A DNA stretch of 64,000 nucleotides from Arachnopeziza araneosa (Eukaryota > Ascomycota > Leotiomycetes > Helotiales > Arachnopezizaceae), in contig QYAI01000042.1 of assembly GCA_003988855.1 (NCBI GenBank), forward strand, positions 62,001 to 126,000. The letters are read 5' to 3'. Every line of letters starts with the position of its first letter. The first letter of the stretch is position 1. Below the pieces are notes generated by a model that was not told the origin of the DNA, made no database searches, and saw only the letters and a program-made list of their open reading frames with translations. Below are positions 31,811-43,900 of this stretch, one piece after another. Position numbers and translations under genes: made by a program.

Positions 31811-34147
31811 TTAACCTCGAATAGCTGCGGCTGCATGAGTCTCGTGCTGAAACGGAAAACCAATATGCAAGTTGTGGTACATCGGAGACGTACCCGTAAC
31901 AAAACCCGTCATCGGGGCTGGTGAAGCAGATCGAGATGCTTTCGAGTCACTGTTCTGATTCCGCGCTGGAGAACGTTTCTCCGATACAACAGGGGAATTA
32001 CTCGCTGTAGAATCCACGGAGCCAAGAACNTAGCCGCTTTCATTGCTCCCGTCGTATTGACCGGACCGTAAAGTACCGTCCTTGAGTTGAGGAGAACTTT
32101 TCACGGATCCAAACTGTAAACAAGGTTAGCTTCCGAATTCCTAACTAGTCCTGGGGTGGTCGTCGGTACGTACGAAGCAATATTTATCAAGCAGCTCATT
32201 GTAAGACTGAGATGCTAAGCTAGGCTTCTCCGTGCCAACAGGTCTTGGTGACTCGGTTCCACTCTGCGTCGCTTCCAGAACAGGTTTAGGTACTAATACC
32301 TTGGTCTCTTTGACAGGTACTGGGACTGGGGGCGATGTCTGTTCAACCTCGAAATTTCCCTGTTTCTTCGCTGGCCCCTTCATGTACAATCCGCTCCGAT
32401 CACCAAAATTGGAGTTTGCTGCACTGATAGCTGCTGTGAGAGAGGCTCCAAAGTCATAACGATTTCCAAACGCCTGTCCATGAGGTTGGGCGGTTCGCCG
32501 GGTAAGGTTGTCCGATGCTAAAGATACTGCCGACTTGACACCCTTGAGTCTTAATGATCCAGACTCGCCGAGATAGTCATTAACCGGTTGTTTGTAGTCT
32601 TCGAATTGGTATTTCGCGTCAAAGCCATCGGCGAAATCATCAAAGGCAACCGGCATGGATTTTGGNCGTGGTTGAGATGAAGGGGTTTTCTTGTTGCTTC
32701 TTGGCAGAGCACTAGCAGCAGGTCTGGATACAGCTCCTTGTACACTCTTCTTTCCATTTTGGGGCTTGTGCTTCTTTCTAAAGTCAACCTGGTAGTTTGT
32801 AGAGTTATTGTTGTCCCAATATTCCTGACCGTTGACAGCATACTTCACGCAGAAGAACATCGTCTTGGCTTCAAGATTGGCCTGGTCAGCAAGCTTGATG
32901 TTGAAGTTGAATCTATCGTATCCATCGGCTTTTGGTTGCCGAACATCATGGTTAAATTCCGCNACAACCTCAGATGTTGTTTTCCAGTAATCAAGAGTGA
33001 AGCGAGCGACAACGTATTTGTTGAAAGCAAGGTTAGCCACAGCAACTGATCCAACCAGGGTTTTGTTGTCCGATGACAGAAAGACTCGCTCAAGTCTTAC
33101 TGGCTGGGCCAATCGAAGTGGCGTGTCAGCTGGGAAGTTGGACACGATGATTTCCCACTCATAAGGAGGGCTTCGAGCACCATCATCAGAAAAGGGGAAT
33201 TCAGTATCGCTATCGTATGCTTCGACCGGCGACGATCCAGCACTGACTGCCAACGGCCTGTCAACTTGTAAGAAGTGTCGTACGTGTTCGAGGTGTGAAT
33301 CGAAGTGAACAGCTTTGGAGAACGTGGGGGTACCGGGCATGCTTGAAGGTCTTCGTTTCGCCGATGAAGGCCGAAGTGCTGGTCGTACCAGCTCACCAGA
33401 TTTCTTCCGAAGCATGGGAGGCTTTCGCCGTGATCGATGTGGTTCGTCGTCATCATCGGTAAGCGAGTCTTCTTCCGACCCAGTCAGAGGCGTTTCTGGT
33501 GACCGATTATGTCTCAAGTCGATGAAAATTGACGAATCGGTGTTTGATCGGTTGTGAATAATTTTACGGATNGTAGAAGTGGCTGGGTCATCGACACGAA
33601 CTCGTAGTGATTTATCTTCTACGTTTTCAGGCATAATGAGCGAGAGAGCCTCGATCTGCGCTTCCTCTTCCCCTCCTGTCCGAACGGGCAAGCTTTGTCG
33701 ATGAAATTCTATTGTCCGGATAGCAGCTTGGAGCTCTGCCAAATTCTCCAACTGTCGCCCTCTTGAGTCTTTTGAGCTCTTTGCTTCTTCGTCATCGCTG
33801 GAGCTTGATGATGAGTCCGGTGGCGAAATCACGGCGCCAATAGGTATTTGCTTCTCGCCTGTCACGGGAGGCGGCGATTGTCGAAGACTGGCGCTGGCAG
33901 GTACGCTGCTTGTGTCATGATTCTCGCTATCAGCAGTTCCAGGTGGCGTGGGTTCGAGAGAAGGAGTGAAGGGGGTGGTCTTCAGGGAAGTCGTTCTTCG
34001 GTGTCGGTTGAGGTAGGACGTCGACCTGGGTAACTCGGGCCTCGAAGAATGCGGGTGGTTAGCCTGATACGAAGATCGACGACTGATGTTTGGTGAGTGA
34101 GGAGCGGAGGAGGCAGGCGATCGCTGGGAGGGTGGAGTGTAAGGCAT
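31811..34147 (-). CDS. Protein phosphatase 1 glycogen-targeting regulatory subunit (GAC1/PIG1 type, CBM21)
   Basis: Exons 34147-32174 and 32113-31811 give 758 residues; the 60-bp intron has GTACGT, GCTAAC and TTTACAG and keeps phase 0. The N-terminal third is Ser/Pro-rich disorder. The PP1-docking RVxF motif appears as KAVHF near residue 277. A CBM21 domain follows at about 328-455, with RLERVFLSS, YVVARFTLDYWK, DRFNFNIKL and the hallmark EYWDNNNSTNYQVDF. The C-terminal tail is disordered. By analogy with yeast Gac1, it should tether PP1 (Glc7) to glycogen and favour glycogen synthase activation. Single N bases cause a few unknown residues, two of them inside or near CBM21. The intergenic gap on its promoter side is very long. 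Confidence 0.92.
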
Positions 34148-35305
34148 CTGTGGACTTTTGGGTTGTAGGTGATAGGTAGAATATGGTAGGCCCTCGTCAA
34201 GGTTGGTCGGCGAAGGTGACAGGGCGTCAAGTACCTTCTCGCATTGAAGGTTCTTGGCTCGAGCAAAGCTTTAAATCGAGCTGGAAGGAAGGATCATTGT
34301 CAGCCTTGTGCTTTGTGATTCGTGAAGAGGAAAAAGAAAGGGCGGAGGAGGGTAGGATAACTGTAGGTGTGGCGAAGGCGAAAGAAACTTGCGTTGCAGC
34401 TACATTATGCTATAGTGCCTGCGTGCGTGAACCAAGTACTTACAAGATGTTGGAGAGCTTCGGAATCGACGGATAGAACAGGTTGGACACGGCGTATTTC
34501 AGCAATCGTGCGCCTTTTCTGGCTCCTGGAAGGCACGATGGGTCAGATGTTATGACGCGGGACCGTGTGAGGAAGATCCGGATCGAGTGAGTTTTGGGAG
34601 AGATGGTGCCAGGACGAAGCCAAGGTCAATTGGCTTCTCTACCTGTTCCTTCTGCTTCCGGCGAATGGGGAGGGTGGTAAGTGTGTAGGAAGAGGGAGAA
34701 TGGACGAGGCGCTGGTGAGGACGGGCCGGCTGGAAGAAGGAGTCTCGACAAGAATGACGTCTTGAATATTATGCACGGCTTAGTAAACACGGTGATTGTC
34801 TCTGGCAATGCACCGGGGGGCGAGGAATATATCCTCACGAAAGAACAATAACAAAAGGCTAGCAATGGCCTAGGAGGAGGGATGGAGGAGAGAAGAAGAA
34901 GATGTGGAGGGGATGGGGTGACTGATGAGTGTGAGCAGGACGAGGAGATTTACAGTCGCGGCGGACGGCTTGTCGTTCAGGGTTGGGGGGGCATCCTTGG
35001 TGGGAGGAAGTGGGTGGGCAGTTAGTTTAGCTGGGCTTGCAAAGAAATGATAGCAGAAGTAGTCAGTAGTGGCTCGCTCGCTGGATGCTTGCAGGCAATC
35101 ATAGGTAGGTAGTGCCGTTTTGGAGGCGAGAGGCAAGCGATGGTGCTTGATGGTGCTTGCGCTTGGGGTACCAGGGCCGCAGCCAAACAACTTCAATCTT
35201 TCCACTTGCAACCCATTTTCTGCTGGGCCCCGGACGCTCAACGAGCTGGGCCCCTCACCCCAAATCCTGCTGCTTCTGCTGCTCAGTCCTACCTAGTGCG
35301 GCACC

Positions 35306-35336
<31 letters not shown>

Positions 35337-38300
35337 CGAGACGAGAGCAGAGGCAGAAAGAGAGATTCCCATCCTCGCTATTCTGGTCTTCTTTGCAGCC
35401 TGCACCCCCATTATGCTATTTCTACCGACTGCTGCTAATTATTCGTGCCTCCAGCCTTCGACATTCCTCGTTCCCAGCCCGCACCGCCATGTGAAGAAAA
35501 CTCTTCAATGTGGCCACTCCAAGCATGGGCTCACCAACTTTCCTGCCCTTAACCCGTTGGAGGTCAGCGTTTCCAATTATTTCAGCGGAATGTTTTGGTG
35601 GTGGATCCCATCTCCTAGCGCTATGATTCGCCCCAGTCTCAAGATGGCGAGAAACTGGGCGTGCATTTGCCAGTGGGACTGCGTGCAGACGCCATCTCGA
35701 CGCCACAATTCCCACCCTCGCAACTTGCATCCTGCACTCGGCCAAGGCACAGGGCTGCTTACCAGGAAGGGAGAACAGGCTTCGAGGAAGCGAGCAAGCC
35801 GCATCTCAGGTCTGCGGTCTCAGACCCAGGAGCGCGCCATGGAATGATGGAACCATCGGCATGGCCAGCATGCGCGACCGGCGTCTTGCAACAGCTTTGA
35901 TGCTTGGGGTGACTGCAGATGCACCTCCTCGACGCGGCCAAGCCAAGCTCAACGAATAGCTGATAAGCATGAAATTACGAATAGAGGCGAAGGTGTCTTC
36001 ACGACAGCGACCTTCTGCACCGCCATGGATGACATTATAAATCCGGGAGAGGGAGAGCAAGGAATAATTATTTAAACCTGATTGAATCGACTCAAACTGG
36101 ACAATCCCACAATGCAGTAGCAGATTGAGGCTGTCTGCCTGTCTCTCTCTCGATTTAGGACAATCTCGGCGAACAGGCACTCATGAATACACATCTGTTC
36201 AGTTGTCGGAGAATCTGTTCAGCGATTGAGGTGTCCCGATGCTTTGCATGCTGAACATCCTCTCTATACAAAGACGTCTTGGTTTGCCTGGTGAGACGGA
36301 AAAGACGCAGTTGAGGTCGATCACCTGCTGTTGAATCCAACTCGACTTTGGCGATGCGACCTCCTGCAACACTTCCCAAACACCATCTATGTCGGCTTAC
36401 CCATATTAATAATTGTTTGCATCTTTGATAGGAGATATGTTAAGTAAACACTCCGCCTAGCATAGACCCGTAGAGTGTGATCACTGAACCTCTATTCTAA
36501 CATCGAATCGGAGGAAGTGACCGGATAAGATGGATCAACAATCGCTCAGTCCCCAGCTAGCCACCCGTCTACGGCACTTTGATGTTGTTACAACGCTTCG
36601 AGGACCTCCATCCTCATCCCGCGAGCATCAACGAATAGTCATCTCGAAAGGGTGAGGGTCAATCCGATCTGAGCCCGAGAAATGTCCTTCCCGATTTACT
36701 CGGCTTCTTCCATGGATGCATCCCGAATCCTCTGCCACTTCGACCCACCCCTCCATGATTAAAGCTGGAGTTCATCAGGTGAGGGGCATCAAGACGCTGC
36801 AAGCCAGTCTCCGCGGGGAAAGAAGACCCAGAAGGATCCAATTTAATTTCTTGACCGATGGAAATCTTCTGGAACGGATAGAACATTTGATACCAATAAC
36901 AGGTGGAAGAAGCAAACCATCATTTCTAACGATTTCCATGATTTTGCGTTGCATTCAACCTTACATGACATGCTAGTCAATTATTAGGGTATTCGTAAGC
37001 CTGTCAAATGCGATGCAGTTTAACAATCCCATACGAGAGTGAAGTCAAAACCGGAAATCGGTTCATTGCTCCCTCCACGTTTACCACTGGCGGATTTATG
37101 AGCCCCGGAATTGCATCCAGTCAAATGAGAGGAAAACCCAGGTGTGTGGTATTACGAACCTCCTCCGAATTGCGATATCTCCATCTGACCTTATCTTGGC
37201 GGCTATGGAGGGAAAATACATCGACTTGATGTAATTGGCACTCATCCNCATGGCCTACACGCATCCCACTTTCCTAGACTCGTTATACGCAAGCATGGTT
37301 TATGATCAACACCAGGTATACAGGACCTACTCAGTATTACCTCCTCAACCTGTTCTCTGATCCGCAGATCCGTCTCGAGACTTCAAATTCCTCAGATAGC
37401 AATCTCCGCTCCAGTCGCTCAGCCTCTGCTTCAGTGTGGCCAACCAAACAAGAGACAGATCCGAAACTCGTGCGCAAGCCAAAACATGGGGAAGGTTGCA
37501 CCAAACCGACTCCGCATGACGACAACAGACCAAGGAGGACGAACACATTTGACGAGAACAAGCCTTGATGATAATGTTCGAAAAAAGACGAAGATCTAGT
37601 GATCGACCATGTACCTGATCCAACGTCGTGGTTCTCGAACATCACTTGCAATCCTCGAAATGAAAAGCCGGCCGAGTGCGGTCCCCGTGTCAGGAAAGCC
37701 TTTTCTTCTCTTTTGCTTTTTCTGAAGCTCCAATCCTTCGATGACTTCATCGTACGCAGCTGCTAATTTCAATTTCCAAGGCAGCCTTTGATTCGGTAAG
37801 TGGGGATCTCGTGATGTGCGTATCCATGCGGGCTTGGGGGTACGACTGAAGCAATTTCGCCAATCGCAAACCATGATCATCGCCATCAGGCTTCAGCCTC
37901 GAGACATCTCTCAAGTGGCTTTTTGAATCACCAACCAGAAAATGTCATTGAAGCAACATAATCGTGTTACTGCACAGCCACTNTCGGGAATCTCCTCATT
38001 CCAAAATCACATTCCAGTACTCCCTCTTGCTTCAATTGATGGTTTTTACAGTTGTCGCGACTACTTCTCGGAAGTTTCGGACCAAATAAACACAGCATCG
38101 AAATAAGAAGGTTTCAATAGAGCGGTGAAGAAATTTCTTGATTTCAAGCCGCATTTCCACCTCTGTATCAAAAGCTTGCAGGTTCTGTCCAACCAGGAGC
38201 TTCTGTTTCATTTGGCAGGATGGCACTCTCAATTTCAGCTTCATTCGCTTCATTGTCCGTGCTCTTCAATGTAAAGGACAGGCCCGCCACGGAGAACCCT

Positions 38301-40713
38301 TGCTCGGCATCGGTGCTCCAAGGCTAAGAAGGACTTTTTAGCGAATCTTCGAAAGTCTGCTTCCATCCTATCATATATAGTCTAAGGACCTAAATAGGTC
38401 GATTTTGAAAAGCGTTATGTCGAGCCGGGGCGCCGGGTGGAACAAGTGCGGCGCAAGCCCGAGACATCTCAGCTTTGCCTGCCGAAACGGTTTTCCAAAA
38501 AATGGGAAGCTGAATTCTGGACGCGATTCAGAGGTCACCGTCTGGATGGCAATAGCTCCAGGAACCGTTCCATATATATCAGGAACTTTATGATGCTGGG
38601 GTAGGTAGCTCCCGAGGTCAAATGACTTGACTACGTTGTATGTAAAACTACTGCTCGGGGTACGAGTCCCAGGGCTTCACCAGTGGATTCAAACAACTAA
38701 TGCACACCGGGACGCGGATGTCAAAATTCCCCAGGCCCAGCGTCAGATGGAGCAAAAGCTCCAGCTTACAAGCCTGGTATTATTACCCCAGATAATCCCC
38801 ACCCGCTCACTGCATCTACGACGTCACTGCTTGCTTGAGCATTTGACCCCCCAAAGTTGCCCATCGTGAGAATGATAAGTATCAACAACTTCAAGTTCGT
38901 GGTCCATATCTAGACCCTTCGTGCATGGCCGGATGCCAAGACACGGCTAGATAAGGTATGCAGTTTCTCACATTTTAAGGGTGCAAACCCTGACGATTTC
39001 TCACCTTTTCAACACAATCTCTCACACCACCTTCGACGAAACCTCAAAGTGGCTGAAGATCCCTTCCCAAATGCAGCAAAAGATCGCCGATTAAGCCATG
39101 GATGTCAGAGCACCATTCGTCGGGTCTAGGCCCTGACATATTGGCTGACTATTTTAGGTGCGTCGCTTGGCGTGCGGCCACCAACTGTAATATCCAACCT
39201 GCTGCAGCCATTGCGATCAGAGCTCATCAGTCCAAGTAATTCTGAGCATATGCAGAGCATTACTGGTACCTGCTATCGCAAAAGCTGCTTTCGGATAACC
39301 TTCTATTACGCATCCGAACAATGTCCATCGGGCGCAATTAACGAAAAATCTAATGNAAAAAATATTTTCTTTTCTCCAGACGATATGCTTAGCTTAAGCC
39401 TCAAGTTTCGGATTTCCAGGAGAGAAAGCCATGTGGTTACGCGGTGGGTGGGGGGCTGCTGAACCGCTGTCAAGCCCTTTCTGCTGTGTCAGTTCTCACA
39501 TTTCATCCCAACGGTTTCTTGAACGCCACAGTATCTTGGAGCTTTCGCCTCACGGTGTTACCCAAGTGTAGATACGCATCTCGCGCTTAGCCTTTGGTTA
39601 GTTCTTGTCTATCTGAAATCATTTCTTGCGCTCCCTTTGTCAAACTCTTGTATCTCTTCTCAGGCATTCTCACAGCGGGAGATCGACTTCACTGCAAGGG
39701 GTCACACAGGTGCGCGTAGTCCGAACATGCTGGAGTAATTAGGGAGCTTGTTAAGAGAACCCTCTTTTGCAACCACGACATAGCAATGCGACAAGGTCTT
39801 TATACTCCCAAAGGCATAAGAAGTATGAACCCCTTGGAATCTGTTAGGAAATTTTGGGAGCTTATTTTGACCATTTTTTGGAACCTCATCACTAGCTGAT
39901 ATCTTTTTCAAAAGTCGCTTAAATCGTGGATAAGAAGCCAAGAACGATCATGACTTTAGGGTCTGATAGCGGTAAGTTAGTTGTCTTGATTTTCTTTGTC
40001 ATCAAACTGATGGACGGAAAAGCCCTCCGCTTCCATTAAACTTCCACGCTCTCTTCTTCGCTCTAATCAGAGTTGCAGACCCAAGCGCGATCAGTTCAGC
40101 CTCACTTCTGCAGAGCCCATAAGTCACACAATATATCATTCCACCAGCTCCACCAACCGATTTTCCACCATCACCCGTAATTCACACTACACATTTATAG
40201 GACTTTCCCTAATTCCAAGGTCCCAAATTACGAATCCAACTTCGAGAGGTCCAGTTCTCTCTACTGTACCCTCCCATCCTCCCCGAGTTGTCAAGACGCA
40301 TCGAGCAGAAACGCTGCTGGATAAATATTATCTCATTACACCCTCGTGAGATTGCCTAGGTCTCAGTACTGGTTTCAGATTGCGCAAAGTTCAACCTTCT
40401 CCACGATATTTCCGAGAACGCAGCCGTCCTAAGCCTTTCATGTGAGATGTGCCAGAGGGGTCCTGAGGTATGTTACCGTTTTCGGCTGGACATTATATTA
40501 ATTTGATACTGCAAAAATGACAAAATCAAGAGCCATCCTTGGCTACAGAGATTGCGGCTGGCTACCACCCTCCACCCTATCTTCCATTCATATATTTGCA
40601 GAAGTCGTTTCCGCCATCTGCGTCTTAACCAAGCAGACTACCGCCGCAACAGACTCGGCCGAGATATTTCACTCTAGACCCTAATCGATCTCAAATTCTT
40701 GACAGCCCTCAAG
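34148..40713. other. Gene-poor 6.6-kb stretch
   Basis: This is upstream of the PP1 regulator and of the small plus-strand gene. ORFs are short, overlapping and on both strands; the longest (35140-35847, plus) owes its length to a TGC microsatellite and shows no domain. I found no transposon gene, tRNA or rRNA. Long 5' leaders or non-coding RNAs are possible but unsupported. Confidence 0.5.
35311..35337. repeat. TGC trinucleotide microsatellite, nine units
   Basis: Nine perfect TGC units. A looser TGC/TTC-rich run lies about 45 bp upstream. Depending on frame it would read as poly-Ala, poly-Cys or poly-Leu on the plus strand, but no gene is supported across it. Confidence 0.9.
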
Positions 40714-40950
40714 ATGATCCCGGTAACATTCCCCATTTTAATTATTAGTCGTTTGTAGGTATGCCTCAACTCACCGCCGTAGAACGCCGACATCGCTTCC
40801 TTCGCTAAAATCTTCGCCACGACCAATCATGCAGCCCGACGGCTAACAATTGCCACAAGCTTCGAACTTGCAAGTCTCTGGAATATCATCTACAGCCTAA
40901 TCGCTCACCTTTCGTAGGCCTTGCCATCCCTTGCGGCAAACGGGAACTAG
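40714..40950 (+). CDS. Candidate 42-residue microprotein with two introns
   Basis: Proposed exons are 40714-40722, 40783-40869 and 40918-40950. The nine-base first exon (Met-Ile-Pro) ends at GTAACA; intron 1 (60 bp) has CTCAAC before TAG. Exon 2 encodes NADIASFAKIFATTNHAARR and nine more residues. Intron 2 (48 bp) would be a GC-AG intron with a perfect GCAAGT donor, a CTAAT branch and TAG acceptor; the last exon encodes ALPSLAANGN. Without intron 2 the protein is 48 residues. The peptide is basic and amphipathic, like small mitochondrial subunits, but I do not recognise it. The sequence upstream is pyrimidine-rich, promoter-like. The evidence is splice grammar and frame only. Confidence 0.4.
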
Positions 40951-43900
40951 ACTAGCTCCCTTTCCGGAAGTGGGAGCGGTTGCGCAAGATCGAAAGCAAG
41001 ATGAGAAAAGAAGGGTCGCATCTGTGAAGAAGTTTGTTGAGAAGAAGCGCGCAAGCCCCGACCAGTTCTAACCGCCGAGTGCCGTTTCGATTTGGATTTG
41101 GCCCGGGAATTAGAGTGGTAACGGGGTATGTGAAATTGATGCGGTTGTGCAGATTTCCTACTTATTGAAGCAGTGAAATGGATTAATGCGGTATTGATGA
41201 ACATCTGCATACAGAAATCTGCCTGGAAGAGGGTGTTCATGCTTTGAGTGCAGCATTTGGAAGGACGGGACTGAACCATTACGGTTGTGTATGGGTGATA
41301 AGCAGGGAGGGAGGGTGTTTATTTCCCAACAACAATAACAATAACAACCGCGATAAATACGAGGACAGGATTCCTTGTATCGCTTCCTCGCCGGAAACCC
41401 TGCATAAAACAATCCCTTGGTTTGGATCTCGATTCAGCGCGTCGCCAAATTCTTTGCAAGCCACAGGCAGTTCGATTATTTACTTACAGATGTGGATCCC
41501 AACGCTTCTCAAGCGGCCTCTCAAAAAGAATCCCAACCCTCAAACAGCAAGCGGGTCAATTGGCGAATCGGTGCCAAAGATAAGACGTTTGCAGCGCATC
41601 GCATTGCAGCGCATGGAATTATCTGTTCTGTGCCTTGTTTTTCTCTGTTGGTGATAGGTGAGGCAGGGATACAGCAGGCTTCTTGACATGTGAAAACGCC
41701 ACACAAGCGCCCAACCTCACCGCTCTGTACAGGGTTCGACGGGGAAATTCTCCGTTGAGTGCGAGAGCGTGAGCGCGAGCGCGAGGNAGCGGGCGATCNG
41801 GGGATGACTTCTCGATGGTGGTGGTGTTGTGGAGCNTGTCGGTCGTTGACGAGGAGGGTTGGGGAGAGGGGAGGGGGAGGAGAAGCAGGCAGGTAAGTGG
41901 GGAGCACAGCATGGTAAGCTGGAGAGGAGGCCCGACGCAAGTAAGCAGCAAGCAGAGATGCCCCAAGATGGTAAATGAGGGGATCGAGCTCCAGCCATTG
42001 CAGACGAGGGACTAAGGCACGGAAGGACTGTAAGTTTGATCTTGCAAGAACAGTCCCGTCTTTCCTACAGTGAAGCGTTTGGGTTTCGTTGGACCTTTCC
42101 CCGCATTTCGTATTTCATGTCTAGGTGCATGCTCTGCTTTCTGCCTCTACTGTACGCTCTTGTCTTTCTTGGAGTTAGCTCAATTTGATGCGGTCAACAA
42201 GCCGTTCTGTAGATCTAAGGAGAAGAATGCACCCCTTCAAGGAAGGAAGAGCAAAAGTGGGTCTCGTGGTAGTATCTTCAACGTCTCATCACGGCCATGC
42301 TATCTGTCTTTGAATAGTCGAGTTGGTCTGAGTCTCGCTTGTGTAACTCGCCGTTGAATTCATGTTGTGCATTTAACCCTCAGGATTACAGTGCTGCGAA
42401 GGAGGCCATCTGCTGGCTTTTCAAGGTTTTTAGTACAGATGTCTAGGTGGTAGAGATGCAATACGTGTGGTGGTTGCGGTCATGGCGGTTGGTCATGGCT
42501 TTGAGGGAATTTGATTGCACTTGGTTTACAGGAGAGAAATACATGGTCTGATGTGTTGGCTCTGGTTAAGATGGGACAACAGAGCCAGAGATGACGAGAT
42601 TNTGATTCTGGAATGGGCATGGAGGTGGATTGGTAAGAAAGTGATGTCTATCTCATTCTGCGTTGCATGACGTTCGATTGTGATATCACTTCCTATCTAC
42701 TTGCTAGCAGGCACTGTTCTTGTCGAGTGCAACATTATGATAGAGATTTAAGTGGAGGATATCTTGTTTCACTATCATCTCCGGGAGAAAGATATCAGAA
42801 CTCATTTTCGCCTAAATAAGAAGTTGCAATATTTTTCAATTACAGATCTCAAATCGAACACGGTAGGAGCCGTTAACTCTCCGCTTCGGAACCCAATTCC
42901 ACTCCAAACTCCTAACAAGATCGTCGTTGATATATATCATCATCACCTCGTCGGACTTTCAACCCAAGCGAGATGCTCCTCGTTGCCAAGCGGCCCAAGA
43001 GCCACAACCCGTATCCAAATGTCAGGAAGGAGTCCTCCACAAAGACCTGATGGTGCCAGTGAGTAGCGTATCTCCACACATATGCCAGAGCGGTCCCAGA
43101 CTCACTCTTAGTCTGTAGTGCGGGGCCTGCCTGCAGTAGTTCCCCCCAACAAAGAAGCTACCGGAGTCAGGACGCCAGCGAGCGAGGGACGACGCAAATC
43201 AACGGGCCAGTGAGCGGACGCAAGAGAAGATGGTCTCGGCCGGTTGCTAGCCCGAGAGGCAACGTCGACGTCGATGGGGGTGATGTCGAGGTGGATGGCA
43301 TGGGTGGCTTTTCTCCCCCCCAAGGATCTTCCCTTGTGAAAAGGTGGAGCGTCATGGAGAGTGGGGAGCGAGGGGCGGGAAGGGAATGGAAGGGAAGGGA
43401 GGGAAGGATGAAGAGACAGGAAGGGTCCAGATTCAGGGAAGTCAGGGAAGGCGTCTGGAAGAGAAAGTCCATCTTGTGGAGTGGAAGACGTCTCCCCTCA
43501 TCCTTCTGGCGCCGTGGAGGGTTGGAGACGCTGGCTTATGCTCCGGTCTCATCTCCGTCTCTTCCACATCCAAGAAATCATTCGAGACGATCGAGATGAT
43601 CGAGATGGTCGATGGTGACATTGCTCAGGCCAGAATCAGCTGAGGGTCGAGCTGGCCACCACGGAAGTCCTCCCCCACCACCCGGACTCAGAATCATTCA
43701 CCTCTTTAGCCCATCCGCTGCAAGCGACTCAAGCGCAAAGTAGAGGGACTCCTGTCTAGACTTTATTTGCAGAGGACTTGCGTAGACGCTACTGGAGCAC
43801 CAGGTACCGATGAGCCCACTCCGTGCCAAACCTCGCCTGCGCGTGAACGTGACATGCAACTTGGTCGTGTGTTGTTGGTGATGCGCATCATCTCTCGGTG

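Noticed and set aside
35140..35847. 235-codon plus-strand ORF across the TGC microsatellite
   Set aside because: Its length depends on a simple repeat, it has a run of nine cysteines, and no domain or splice context supports it.
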